A DNA stretch of 64,000 bases from Calliphora vicina (taxonomy: Eukaryota > Arthropoda > Insecta > Diptera > Calliphoridae), in contig NC_088782.1 of the NCBI RefSeq assembly GCF_958450345.1, forward strand, positions 107,848,358-107,912,357, written 5' to 3'. Below the pieces are notes generated by a model. It did no database searches, had not been told where the DNA came from, and saw only the letters and a program-made list of their open reading frames with translations. Both the position numbers and the translations under genes were made by a program. This document shows positions 23,072-36,030 of this stretch, in pieces (positions within the stretch are counted from its first letter, which is position 1; each line of letters starts with the position of its first letter).

Positions 23072-24989
23072 TAGTGTTTATAAACTGGTTAACCGAAAAC
23101 CCGGTTTTTCTTCGAAATCTCGTTTTTTTGCGAACCGGTTAATTTAAAATCCAGATTTTTGGTTAACCGGTTTATCCGGTTTTAATCACTCGGTTAAATA
23201 AAGCTCATGTTTTTGTGCATTTTTAATATTCATTGTATACGCATTATTGGTTTGATTTGAAACCTAAACTGCTGATTTACTATACAAACCTGAGTTTACT
23301 TAAAAACTTTTTCATAATAAATTGCACAAAACGAAACTATTAAAAATTAAAATTAAAATAATTCTATAAGCGTAGGCTAAATCTTATTAAAAAGTTAGTC
23401 ATGATTTTAACAAGCGTTAAATTGAATTCGATGTAGATACCTTCATTCAATAAATTTGACTTCATCAGTGTGTTTTGTTCTTAAAATTAAAATTTATTAA
23501 TCATTTAGTTAGCTTTTCAGAAATATTACAGGAGAGACAAAAAACGTTCTAAAATCCAGTGTTTAAAAAGCTACGATAACTAACAAATTTTTAACTGTTG
23601 CTACAATTACTGCTTCAAAAAAGTGTATGTAGCGGTAGCAGTAGCATTTGTCTTTTTTCGTTTTCTTGTTTTTTTTAAAAAACTACTGCTACCTTCAAAA
23701 TATAAAACTCTTAACAGAGCAGTAGTCATAAAACATGAATTGTAAATGAAGTAGTAGCATAAAAATACAAATCATTGCTACTGCTCTATATCGAGTTTTA
23801 ATTTCTATTATTTAGAAATAAGGTAGCAGTTAAGTAGCAGTTGATGCAGAAGTTAAGGTAGCAATAAAAGTAGTCAAAAAAGAAAATCTTTTGTTTTGAG
23901 AGTGTTTGAAAGAATTATTCGTTTTTATTCGTCTCAGTTGTTCGTGTTGCTAACAGAAAGATGGTGTTGTCTGTGTGTATAACAAAAAAGTTGAACTTTT
24001 GTTTACAACACGACCAACTTACACACTTTTTTGGCTGAAGATTTTTATTTTTGACATATTTTATTGCTACCTCAACTGCTACTTAGCTGCTACTTCAACT
24101 GCTACTTAACTGCTACTTCTTCTACTACCTCAACTGCTACTTCTATTACTGCTAATTTTAAAAGTAGCAGAATTAATAAAAAACTAATGACTCTGCTACA
24201 TCAAAACTTTTTCTTTTTTAAGGTAGCAATAGAAAATAAATTACTCTGCTACTTTTAAATTTTTCTTTTATTGGTACTACTACAACTACTGCTACCAAAA
24301 TGTGTAGGTAGCCGTAGTAGTAATAATTGATTGACTCCGAGTTTTTATTAATTTTTTAACTAGACTACTTGTGTTTTTTCGTTGCTACTGCTACTTGTAT
24401 TCTAGTTTTTTAAACACTGCTAAAATCGGTGATTTAAAATATTTTTGAAATCTGATAATGGATTTTTAATAATTATTTGGTATGATTTATAATGACAAAT
24501 AATCACAGCTAAGAAGAGGTGCGTTTGCATCTTATAGGTCCCTTTTAGGGTCTTGTAACATTTTCTTTTTCATATCAGAAAGTCGAGGTGATAACTAGTT
24601 TCAAAGTTATCAAATATTTAATTAAAAAATTGATTTATTTTTTTTTGTTTGAAATTTAATGAATAAACCAATAACTATAACAAGTATTATATATTTAGTA
24701 ACATATTTATACTGAACTTCATTTGACTGAGATTATAATTTTGAAATTTTTACAAAATAAAATGGACTTGACACTTTATTTATAGTTTATTTAGTTTTAG
24801 TTACTTAATATTAACCATTGATGACTACTAAAAACTACAAATTTTAAAGCTGTATATACTTCACTGGACATTTTATGTTTTGTACACATATATGACGGTT
24901 AACCGTTTTTTTCCATGTCGGTTAACCGAAAAACCGGTTTTCAAAAAAGCCAATTTTCAGTTAACCGACAAACCGGTTTTTTATAAATA
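23072..24989. mobile_element. Possible older element with GGTTAACCG-rich ends, host of the hAT below
   Basis: The left border tagtgtttataaactggtta accg and the right border (reverse complement gtatttataaaaaaccggtt) carry clustered ggttaaccg, aaccggttt and cggttaac motifs in inverted orientation. The hAT element at 23557-24419 lies between them. The end similarity is partial and no duplication is seen, so this is tentative. Confidence 0.35.
23557..24419. mobile_element. hAT-type MITE packed with GTAGCAG motifs
   Basis: The ends CAGTGTTTAAAAA and TTTTTAAACACTG are flanked by a perfect 8-bp duplication CTAAAATC (23549-23556 and 24420-24427). The interior has more than twenty copies of gtagcag/ctgctac-type hexamers in both orientations, densest at 24064-24155 (repeats of ctactt[c/a]aactg). 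No transposase frame exists. A 64-codon open frame at 24064-24258 merely reads through the repeats. Repeated short subterminal motifs are known transposase-binding sites in hAT elements. That role here is an inference. Confidence 0.8.
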
Positions 24990-27117
24990 CATATGATATT
25001 GTTTCTTCAAAGAGAAAACTTAAGCCTGCTTCAGAAACACGTCCAGGAAAAATGTTGGATGAATAATATTCAAAAATGATTTGAAAGTTAAATGATTTCA
25101 TGCAAAAAATTAGGTTTTGAAGAAAATTTTTTGAATTATCAATTAAAATCATGAGGTCTTAAATGGTTCTATTTCTGGAAACCATAAAATCCATTGTACT
25201 TTTTTATCATATAATTGCATAAATAGCTAAAATTTCGAAATAATTTTTATTCCTACCCAAATGAACTTATCATACATTCATAAATTTTACACATATGTAA
25301 ATATGATTGTAGGTATGTATGTACTCGTATATTGTTTAGGGATTTTTGTTTTGTTAATGATTTGTAGAATATTAAATTACACAAGTAATATCAATTGAAT
25401 TTGTAGTCGAGTTTTGAAAATGTTTACTCAATACAATTGCACGTGTTACCTCTCCATGGTATAAACAATAAATTCAAATCATATACATTGTGTTTAGATT
25501 GTTTTTATTTTCAACATTTTAAAGGTTTGTTGTAGTGAATTATGTTAACAAGTTATTTTGCTATTTCTGTTTTTGTTTTTTTTCTGTTGCCTGCCTATGA
25601 AACAAATAATAAAATTTATTTAATTTAAATAAATTTACAATGTAATCAACAAGTGTATAATTTGTAATTTGCCATGGAATAGAAACAACAAAGTTTTGTT
25701 TTTGATTAAAACTAAGCAGAACAAAACAAAACAAATGTTGGCAGCTTTCCACATGAAGAGTTGTGGAATAACTAAAATTGATTATATTTGATATTTTGTT
25801 TTAATTTAATGAGCTTAAGTTGATAAAGTTATTAGGAATTTTTGAGTCAAAAGTTTTTTATTATTTTCATTAGTTCTTGGAAAAATAATCAAGTTTCTCT
25901 CCTTATATTTTGATATTTTACTGATAATCTAGGAAACTCCAAAACATATTCATTATAATTTCTAATACTCAACTGAAATGTGCTTTTCATTTAATATCCA
26001 ATCATTGATAACTGCAATAAATTACCTCCTAAATAACTTATTTCTACTTGACACAATTTAAATTTCAATTCTAATCACCAATAGTTTAATAAATTAAACT
26101 CATTATGATGAACATGATGTTGCATGCCAGTGATTTATATTTTACAAATTCAATGCAATATCAAATTACAAACACATTAAATGATGACAATTAATTAACT
26201 TAAATACTTAACCAATTAACCTATATTCAATGAAATATATATGTATCTGAATACTCTGGCATATTCGTAGCAAAGCCTAACAAACAAATTGATGTTTATG
26301 AGGAAATTCCTATTGCAAACAGCCTTTTTTGGTACGTACATAGTTTAGAAATGATTTGCTTTTTTTGTTGAAACTATTATGCAAATCACGTCTTTAAACT
26401 AAAATCTATCTCTCTATATCTATCTTTCTTGCTCTTTCATACTTTCTCTATCAGTTGTTGTATCTCTTTTTCACAATAGTATTTAATTCACACTATTTTG
26501 TATCAATTGTCATTTGTAAACAAATTCAGGACAACAATTAAATGGCAAATTGGATCAATCAACTAATTAAAATCAATGTATGTCTCTGTGCATTTTATAC
26601 TGATTTACTAGTTTGTGTATTAGGGAGGTCCTTAGTTTATACTTTTTGAATCACTTCAAAGTATAAAACTGTTCCTTGTCATTTACCGTTTATTGGTCAC
26701 TTTACTAACCACCTTTTCTATATTCTTTAAAACATAGTTTATTGGCATCTATTGGCATTCAATTGTTTGAAGTCATAGTTTATGCTTTTTGGAAAACTTT
26801 GCCCTCAGGGTAAATCATATTTATTATTAATACCAACCGCCAAGGTGGTTAGTAAACAAACCACCCTACTCCACAAAAAACCTTGCAAAAGGGTGCATTT
26901 TTTAAACTTTTACACATAAAATCGTTTCTCAAAGAGTTAAAACCCAAATGCATAAAATTTTAGTAGAATCAAGATATTTATGACTGCTCAACCGTTATTG
27001 CGCGGAACATTTGTATGGCGACTAGGTGAAATCATGTAACAATATTGCCCATTTTCAATACCAAACCAAACCAAGCTAGTTCTCTCTTTTCGTTATTCCC
27101 TATCGTGCTTTCAAAAA
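24990..27117. other. Gene-free AT-rich DNA
   Basis: No gene is supported. Near 26620-26875, tattagggaggtccttagtt and ggtggttagtaaacaaacca ccctac suggest a decayed inverted-repeat element. Bases 26940-27065 hold a Helentron family scrap (catttgtatggcgactaggt gaaatc). Confidence 0.5.
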
Positions 27118-27882
27118 ACAGACAGGCAAACTACTGGTGGAACAGGGAAATAGCAGCACTCAGGAAAGAGTGCTTAAAAACTAGACGCAGAACCAAACTA
27201 GATAGAGAACCTTACACAGGCGAATTACACAGCAGTAATACATCTGACCCACTGCCAGTAACTGAGGAAGAGATCTTAAAACTACGTTCGAAGATTGGAG
27301 ACAAAAAGGCCCCTGGCCCTGATAGCATCCCAAACAAGGCTTTAACAATTGCGCTTAAGACAACACCACTCCTGTTTGCCACATTATTTGACAAATGTTT
27401 AAAGGATGGTATATTTCCAACGAGATGGAAGAAACAAAAACTCATACGAAGAAAAGATCATAAACATAGAGACGCAGTACAGATCAATTCGACAAACAGA
27501 AAGAACACTGTCCATACAAAACTGGTAACGAAGGTGGGACAACTCTAAGGTAGGTCGATGGACTTACAAATTGATCCCAAATATCGCGAAATGGATAAAC
27601 AGCAAACATGGGGAAATCTGCTACCTCCTGACGCAATTTCTGACAGGACATGGAGGCTATCGAAGCTATCTATATCGCTTCGGACATGATGACTCACCGA
27701 GGTGTCCAGTCTGCCCGGAGCAGGATGAAAACATAGAACATGTTATATTCGTATGTCACCGATTCCAAGAGGAAAGAACGAAACTAGAGACTCAGCTACG
27801 ATGCAGCTTAACAACAGAAAATATTGTAGACGTCATGCTTACATCGGAAGACTACTGGGAATGTATAAACGTACGTAAATGA
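27118..27882 (+). pseudogene. R1-clade-like LINE ORF2 remnant, reverse transcriptase mostly deleted
   Basis: The first open block (27118-27445) reads RQANYWWNREIAALRKECLK, then PVTEEEILKLRSKIGDKKAP, GPDSIPNKAL and FPTRWKKQKL, which is the start of a LINE reverse transcriptase. The rest of the RT, including the YxDD centre, is missing. The chain then resumes in another frame at about 27500-27882: RRWDNSKVGRWTYKLIP, TQFLTGHGGYRSYLYRFGHD, CPVCPEQDENIEHVIFVCHR, ending at a stop at 27880-27882. The C-terminal C-x2-C...H-x4-C knuckle and GRWTxxLIP motif are typical of R1-clade ORF2 proteins. One in-frame stop (near 27521), the frame change and the deletion show it is dead. Clade is judged by motif, not by alignment. 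Confidence 0.8.
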
Positions 27883-30464
27883 ATGCTTAAAAAGGGAGGA
27901 GCAGATTCGAAAGCAACTTCGAGTGGAGCAGTCATATATCCAATGATAAAAGGTAGATATCGCCAATTGTTCTCGAGCTACCGAATTATTATCAAAATAA
28001 AAAGTTTCTTAACCACTGTATGTTGTTCGATTTTCAGATGAGGTTGATCGAAAATCAACAAAAATCGAAAATAAGCTCCACCCTAATGTATGCCTATGTA
28101 TGTCAGTGTGACTGTCGTTATTGTGAATTCCGCAATACTCTAAAACATTTACAGGCACAACTGATTGTAGAAATGTGTAGAGTACCGTTGCACTACAAAA
28201 TTAGTTTGGTCGTCTTTTATTGGAAAAAACCTAAAAAAAGACAATTGTTAAAGTGAATAAATATCAGTTGTCAACAATCACAGTGTAATTGAATGACCAG
28301 CGAACGGTGTTAAGCGAAGAAAGTCTCAATATATTCCAAATAGCCTAGCCAACTTTACACTTAGAAACTCTATGTTAAGTTTTATTTTTCTTCTTAACAG
28401 TGAACTTTTTAAAATAACTTTACAAGTTGAGAAGTTAATTTAAGATCAGCTTAAGTTTAAAAAAAAAATAGTTTCCTTTAAACTCAATGTTCTTTAAACT
28501 TGTTTAAGCCAGGTTTTTAAAATTTACAAAATAGGATTGTAATAGGAAAACAAGAACCAAATCTATGGAATATATTTAAGAATGCTGAAAACAAGTTCGG
28601 ACAAAAAAATGCGGATAATAACTGCATATTAGCATATTGGAGAGATTTGGAATATAATGATATTAGCACTACGATCATACTAAGGATTAATGCTAGGATC
28701 ACATTAGGAGTGGACTTCAAAATCCTGATCAAATTAATCATGTACTCTTCACTTTCCGCCAATAAATCAGAGAAAGATAAGATTTATAATTTTCTACAAT
28801 CAAACCTCTCAGTTTAAAGCGCCTGCACGAATAATCGCCAAAGGGAAAGTCCAATCAAAGCTTTATATGTGGCTGGTCTTCGGCCTGGTGCAATAGATTT
28901 TGTGTAAAACCATCCTTCGGCCATATCTGGGTATATCAAAATCGGGCTTCGTTTGGTAAATGTTTCCTACATTACAACAATTTAGACAGGCTGGTTGTTT
29001 TTCTTTGGATCTTTAATAAAAAAGTTTCGCTTAATATGGCCTGGAATTATTTCTATTCAAAAATATAAAAAATTCGACGGGAGAAATTGCCATAAGTCTT
29101 TATAAAAAAAATCTTGTTCAAAAATAGCAGCTTCCCAGTATAAATTTTTTTATCTTGGGAGCATTTGGCTTCCACAAAGCTTCTACATCTTATACGATTA
29201 GTTATTTTTTTCGCATAATTCCCATGTAAGATTGCACTCCTTTATTGGAATATCGAACGATGTTGCCATTAGATCCAGTTTTATTGTTATTTTGTGTCAG
29301 TTTAGTTAAACGGTTTCTGTTCCAGCTAAGTAGATGATTGGTGTGCTGTAGCGGGCCCTGCGATACATGTACGATATTGCCATAAGATCCAGTCTGTTGT
29401 TATTTTTGCCTTGTATCATTTTCGTTAATCGGTTGTTGTTCCAGCTAAGTAGATGAATGGTCTGATGTAGCTGGTCTAGGGTAATGGGGCTGCCATCTGT
29501 CATTGCCTGAAAACAACGCCCTCTGTGTATTTAGTGTACTGGTGGGTAACCTGAATAATCTTTGATTCCTACCCTTTTTCCTAAGGGGTGGTGACCTTTG
29601 CCATGATGTTATCCTCTTTTCCAGGGTGAGGGGAGGTCAGGGGTCTTCTTGGGCGGATTGTTTAGAGGGGGGTTAATTTTTAGAAACTCGAAAACCATGA
29701 TGAATATTTTTCGTCCCAGAATGCATAGAAAATATAAAACATTATTTTTTTTGTGGCAAATATTCACAACAGCATCGAACGTATGGTATACAGAGGTAAC
29801 AATTTGGAAGTTTTAAAAAATCTAAAATCAGTTTCCTAAGTCAGTTCTCAGGGAAAGAGAAATATATCACAATTTTGGTACCTAATTTATTGTGTGTTAA
29901 AGTAAAGCGCTTTATTTTACACGCAGCTAAAAAAATATACACAAAAGAACGAGAGAAATATAAAACTTGGTTATCTTCTGTCTTGTGACACCTCTGTACA
30001 CTTTGTGGTTTAGAGTAATTCCATATTACGCCAAGTTACCCAAATAGATGGACGATTGTTAATTTTATCAAAATATCCAATAAATGCCCAACAGTTCTGA
30101 TGTTACCTACCATTTAAGATAAAAGCTAGTTAAATAATAAGGTACGTGGCTAGTTATTACAACATGTGCATTACAATGAGACTGCCTCATAACTAGTCCA
30201 AAGTAGTCAATGTTCTATTCACATATCTGTTTCATAGAGTCAGTTACTTTACTAGCTAAGAATAAACTGGTTAGTTTCTAGATCAGCTACATAACTAACT
30301 AGTTGTTTGAAAATATACGGGTGCTAACTGATAGTCAAATAGTCAGTTAAAAGACATCTCATAAACAGTACAATAACCGATTGATTTGTTTACAACACTT
30401 CCTCTCACAAGTCTCCAGCAGTTGACTTCCCTTTGCACTAGAAAGAGCAAATACGTGTCAAATT
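27883..30464. other. Gene-free DNA with small unassigned repeats
   Basis: No supported gene. Bases 28045-28093 end in gctccaccctaa, which may be a MITE end. Bases 29258-29470 contain a two-copy repeat (see next entry). Short open frames at 28020-28256 and 28517-28762 show no domain. Confidence 0.5.
29258..29470. repeat. Two-copy tandem repeat, ~112-bp period
   Basis: The block cgatgttgccattagatcca ... ttccagctaagtagatgatt at about 29258-29340 recurs as cgatattgccataagatcca ... ttccagctaagtagatgaat at about 29370-29456. A 65-codon reverse frame (29306-29503) covers it and has no domain that I recognise. Confidence 0.6.
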
Positions 30465-30560
30465 ATCCAAAATATATAAATTGGAGTCAGCCAGGTGGTT
30501 AGATATTAGTGACAATGACTGTCTACATTGGATATTTTACTGCTGAGTTGGGTATGACTT
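30465..30560. repeat. Diverged dispersed repeat, also at 6105-6215
   Basis: Shares attagtgacaat-gctgtct-like and tcagccaxgtgxt blocks with 6105-6215. No coding content. Confidence 0.4.
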
Positions 30561-30777
30561 CAATTTTGTATTTAATGACAATTTAGCAATACCAAATAGC
30601 CACTTCCACCCAACATAATTCCTTTGATAGCATCATGACGACTTCGAATTAATGATCACAAGGCCTTAATCACCATAAAATCTATGGTACGTTTAGCCAT
30701 GTTTAATTTTTCCTATAACTAAGGGAGTTGCTCTCATCTCTAACTTGAGCAACTCGATAATACAGGCGTTTGATAAA

Positions 30778-31186
30778 CTATCGTTGACGATTGCCACATG
30801 TCCAAACTTTTGTTTGATAGTCGAAACGTGAGCAGTTAAAAAGAAAATATGTCTCCAACAGAAACGTTTTAAGGTCTTCCCACTCGCAAGTGCTGAAAGT
30901 TGGTGGTGGGAGTGGAAATCGGTTTTTATATATCACAAATTTGAAACTGATTGAGGTTTTGTCGGTTATATCGATGTCTATATAATATGGATTTCTACAA
31001 TGCATTACATCTGATGCTAAAATACCGAGCATCTTTGAATATGGTGAGACATTTTCTTGCTGTACTCAATGAAAACAAAGTTGGTGGGATCGCTCTCTGA
31101 TTCTGAAGTTGACCAATTAATGGTTGTACCGCTCTCAAGGAGCAAATGAGGGGTTTATGAGAAACTATACTGCTGTACGCTGACAA
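30778..31186 (-). other. Unrecognised overlapping reverse open frames
   Basis: Two overlapping reverse frames of 84 and 63 codons read PPPTFSTCEWEDLKTFLLET and FSLSTARKCLTIFKDARYFS. Codon use looks less A/T-driven than in surrounding frames, but I recognise no family. They could be an old transposon relic or chance. Confidence 0.25.
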
Positions 31187-31489
31187 TATAATCCGCTCAC
31201 TGCTTGTCCGAGATACATAGTAGGGATTTAACTTTTACATATAATTACTTCTGTAGATTAGGTGAGATACCTGTCCTCTCGTATCCTGGTTGTACGAAGA
31301 TTTGTCATCCTTGGTGGATGTATATTGCATAAACTGATGGTTATGTAGGATATGGTCGTATATGGAAAGTAGAAAGTAGCCTTCATTCGGGAAAGGAAAT
31401 GATTTAGTTAAAAACTCGAATTAGTAGCAGGAAATACTAATGTGGGTTTATTTTTTACCCGATGCTCTTTCTCAACAAGGGAGCTTATG

Positions 31490-32015
31490 GTGAAGAACTA
31501 ATGATATGAATTCGGTCAACCAGCCGAATCGACACCAAAAGCATATATCCATGGCGCTAAGGTAATGTTCTATATTTGGAGAAACCAAAAGGCTCCTATC
31601 TACTATGAGCTGCTGCAATCTCGCCAGAGCATCATAGGGAACCAGTATCCAACGCAACTGATTTCTTTAAAGCGAACAGTGGTCAAAAATTGCCCAAACT
31701 ATTGCCAGACATTAAACCGTAATATTCCATCTTGATAACGCAAGGACAGATGTTGCATTTCCTGTTAAAAATTTTAATAGAAGTATTGGGAAGTTTTTCC
31801 TCACCTTCTTTATATTCCAGACCTTGTCCCGTCTGAATACTACTTGTTTCGATAGATGCCCAACGCTCTCTCTGGGATACGCCTCACTTGAGAACAGAGT
31901 ATCCAAAATTGACTTGATTCGTTATTGGCCTCAAAAGATGAGCAGTTCTTTTGGCTCGGAATCCATATGTTGCCATAAAGTTGGGAAAAGCCCATTGCTT
32001 AACTTGTTGTTCTTG
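31490..32015 (+). pseudogene. Mariner transposase relic
   Basis: Forward frames give APIYYELLQSRQSI and QLISLKRTVVK (the YYELL block of mariner), then a degraded stretch. Near 31842-32015 comes YYLFR then MPNALSGIR, then LASKDEQFFWLGIHMLP, the conserved C-terminus of classical mariners. At least five in-frame stops occur in the last 60 codons. It resembles the mariner at 13340-15890 but is a separate, more stop-ridden copy on the other strand. Confidence 0.8.
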
Positions 32016-33504
32016 GGTTTAATATATAAATCATCTATAATATCTGTAACAGCTTGCAACTATCCTAGATTTCATCAAAACTTCAAAATAAAAATCTATT
32101 TAATTTAAAATGCTAACATTTTTTTTATAAAACCCTTTGCTGGGTTTTAATCTTCAATTCGAACAATCATCAACTGCCGGTAGTTAAAATTGTATGAGTT
32201 AAAAACATTCCATTTTGCTGTTATTCTGTTACAACGAAATGTCATCGCAAAATGTAATGAATGTTAATCACATCCATTTAACTATTTTGCAAAATTAATG
32301 AAGATGGTTTGCTATAAACTAAACTACACTCAACTAACACACTGTATAAATATAAAAAAAAACGACAACGAAAACAAAAAAAATCAAATCAAATAAAATC
32401 CATACTAAATTGGAATAACTACCAGCAATACCCAATAAATGGGTTAATTCTATTGTCTAGAGACAGAGATTTAAAAAAATATAAAAATGAAAATAATAGC
32501 TTTGGGAGTTAAATAAAACTAAAACTAGCAAGACTAATATAAAAAAAAATAAAACTAACTAGACGATTGAACCTCTAATGCAATTATCACTTATTGACAG
32601 CAATTACTTGTGATGTTTTGCAGCTAGAGTGTAAAGAAAAAAAACTACTAATAAAATTGGAAAAAATAGCAAGTTGTGACTTGATTTGCACCTACTAACT
32701 ACTAACAGCAATTACTGCAAGTCTGTTTAAACATATGTATGCATATGCATAAGTATTAGTTACTACAACTACAACTACTACTAAGGACAGTAGAAGAGTG
32801 TTGTGTATGTAAAATGTTTCCGTTTCCGCTAAAGCCAAACAGAAGCAATAACAACCACCACGTTAGTGATAACAACGACAGTCTTTATTCAAAAGGAAAA
32901 CTTTTATAGGCAAAAAACAAACAACCCATTAAATTACTGTTGCATATTTAAAATGTGACACAGTGGGTCATATAGAGAATTTATAGATAACTGTTTAAAT
33001 TTTTAACCCTAATCCCAGTCATACGAGTCGAGAAAAGATTTCTTCATACCATATGAAAAAAAGGTTTTCAATGACAAGTGACCAAGAGGTTTGGAAAAGA
33101 ATTCTCACCGAAAGGCAATCCTTGAATGCTTGTCTGCAGATGCACCCAAGGTATCTGAAGGGAAACGAACCATTAGATTGATAGTCTAGCACACTATCGT
33201 CGAGTCTGTCGGGGCACTCTTATTTAAAATATTACAAAGACTGTTACCAAATATCCCAGAACGCAGTCCCCAGAATGGAAGATTACTTCATATCACATGA
33301 AAGATAATAAATGACAAGTGATCGAATGAGTAAAGTAAATGAGAAGAAAACTGTTGACTGCATTAATTCTTACCTAAAATCTCGGTTCCTAATGTCGAGT
33401 ATGGGACAGAATTACAAATTAGTATCGCTATAAAGAAAAATGTAACTAAAAATCCCAGTTATTTGCTTTCATGATTAACCTTATTTAAATTAGTAACGAA
33501 TAAT
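32016..33504. other. Gene-free low-complexity DNA
   Basis: No gene. The sequence is A-rich with short repeats such as actacaactacaactactac near 32760. It has no termini of known elements. Confidence 0.55.
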
Positions 33505-36030
33505 AAGTTTAGGTTAGGTTGAGTAGAGATGCAGTTTCGTGCCACATACCCAATTCATAAGAATTGTTCATTTTCCTAGAACCTAAAAACAGGACAGTGG
33601 TGTAGGTAACGTACCAATATTTCGTTCTCTTACTCACACGCTCTGCATACCTAATTTTCGGATAGGCCGATATGAGCCAAACTTCAATTAGATCGTCTAA
33701 TTAACTTATTTACTGCTCTCCTGAATGCTGGCATATTTAGGTTCAGAACTGCTTTTTTCTTTTTACGTTTGGGTTTCCTCAAAGGATATTATATGTCATA
33801 TGATATCATATGTGTTCCCCCTTTAGTTCATCTTTATACCACACATCCTGGTCTGCCTTCTCATATTTTCTCTTTTCCATATTAGCTCAAGATAGTATGA
33901 ATTTAATTCGACCAAAAGCAGGAGAGTGAAACAAGTACTACTCCAATATTTCGTCCTCAAACGCTCTGCAGATCATATTGTCGGTATGAACCTTCAACTC
34001 TCTGAGTCCAGTTAACACATTAAGTGGTCTTTTCAGTGTTGGCCTATCTAGATTCAGAATCATTTTTGTTTTGGGATTCTCCAAAGGATATTGGTTGTTC
34101 AGCCGACTGAAGGGTTCCGCCAGTCTCAGATGGTTCGTCTTTAAACCTTGTGTTTGACTGACGGTATCATCCGCCTTCTCATTTTATCTCTTTCCCATAT
34201 TATAGTATGAGTATCATTCGACTAAAAGCAGGACAGTGGCATAGGTAATGATCCAATGTTTCGTCCTTTTAATCACACGCTCTGCAGATCGAGACAAGTG
34301 AGCCTTCAACTTTGAGTGTCCAATCAACACACTGGTCATCTGAGTGTTGCCATATGTAGATAGTTCAAAATCACTTGTTTTCTTTTTAGGTTGGGGTATT
34401 CCCAAAGGATATTGGTCGTCCTACTGACTGAAGAGTCCTTCCAGTGTCAGATGTGTTATTCCCTTAGTTCATCTATAAACCTTGTGTTTGATTGACGGTA
34501 CCCATACATGATGCCATCCTGCTCTGCCTCCTCATTTATCTCTTTCTCATATTATAGTATGAAGTTAATTCGTCTAAAAGCAGGGCAGTGGCACAAATAA
34601 TGTTCCAATATTTCATTCTTACTCAACCGATCTGCAGATCGTATTGTCGGATATACCGGTACGAGCCAAATAAGCCTTCAACTTTAATTTTACAATTAAC
34701 ATATTAACTAGTCTTATGGGTATTGGCATATTTAGGTTCAGAGTCACTTTTGTTCTCTTTACATTTAGGTTACCCCATAGGATTTTGATCGTCCTGCCGA
34801 CTGTAGAGTTCTGCCAGTCTCAGATGTGTTCCAGCTTTAGTTCATCTTTAAACCTTACATACTGGTCATTCTTCTCATGTTATCTCTTTTCCATATTAAT
34901 TCAAAATGTTCGTAATTATAGTGTGAGTTTAATTCGACTAAAAGCAAGACATTGACACATATATTACTCCAAGTTTTCTTCCTCTTACTCACACGCTCTG
35001 CAGATCGTATTGTCGGTCAGATTGATACGAGTCAGACGAACCTTCAACTCTCTGAGTCCATTTAACAACTTACGTGGTCTTCTGAGTGTTGTTCTATTTA
35101 GGTTTAGAATCACTTTTTACCAAAGGATTTCCAGTCAGTTTCAGGTATGTTCCGCCTTTAGTTTGTCTTTAAATCTTATGTTTGATTGACATAACGTGAT
35201 CCCATCCTGGTCTGGTTTCTCAATTTATCTCTAGATTTTTGCAATTATAGTATGACTTAGACTAAAAGCATGACAGTAGCACAGATAATGTTCCAATGTT
35301 TCGTCCTCTTCTCAAACGCTCGTATTGTCGAGCCAAATGAGCCAAATTTGAGTGTCCAATTAACACATTAACTGTTCAGGTTAGGTTCACAATCACATAA
35401 GTTCTTTTGACGTCTGGGTTTCCCCAAAGTCTTAAATGTATTCTCCATTTAGTTCATTTTTAAATCTCGGGTTTGACTGACGGTATCCATAAGTGATCAC
35501 ATACTGGTTCGCCCTCTAATATTATCTATTTCCGATATTATCTCAAGATTTTCGCACTTACTGTTTAAGTCGACTAAAAGAAGGACAGTGGCACAGGTAA
35601 TGCTCCAATGTTTCATCTTCTTATTCACATGCTCTGCATATCGTCTTGTCGGCTATGAGCCAGATGATCCTTCAACTCTTTGTGTTAACACTTTAAGTGT
35701 TCTTCTGAGTGTTGGCCTATAGGCCATAATTGGTTACAAATTTCTACTTTATTACATCTATTTAAGTTCCGAATCACTTATGTTCTCTTAAAGTTTGGGT
35801 TTCCTCAAAGGATATTGGTCATCCTGTTGGCAGTAGAGTTCTATCAATCTCTATTTCACTCCGTTAGTTAATCTTAAAACCTTGGGTTTGATAGTTTCTA
35901 GATCAAAGCTATTCATACGTGATCCCATCATGATCTGCCTTTTCGTTTCCGATAATGCCATTATAGCTTGGGTCCCATATTATCTCAAGATTTTTGCAAT
36001 TATCGTATGAGTTTATTTCATTCTTACATT
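33505..36030 (-). repeat. Tandem array of ~330-bp units derived from a LINE 3' end
   Basis: An anchor of the type attcgactaaaagcaggacag recurs near 33583, 33907, 34218, 34569, 34932, 35262 and 35571, so units are about 310-360 bp and diverged. Read on the reverse strand, most units give LIGHSKLKAHLARIGISDNT, then ICRACE, stop, EDETLEHYLCHCPAF. This is the C-terminal zinc-knuckle region (C-x2-C...H-x3-C-x-C) that closes ORF2 in many non-LTR retrotransposons. The TAA after CRACE sits at the same codon in several units, so the founder was already dead before it was multiplied. The remainder of each unit shows no other domain. The LINE clade is not determined. Confidence 0.8.

Noticed and set aside
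32959..32975. CACAGTGGGTCA
   Set aside because: Isolated heptamer with no nonamer at 12 or 23 bp and no partner end.
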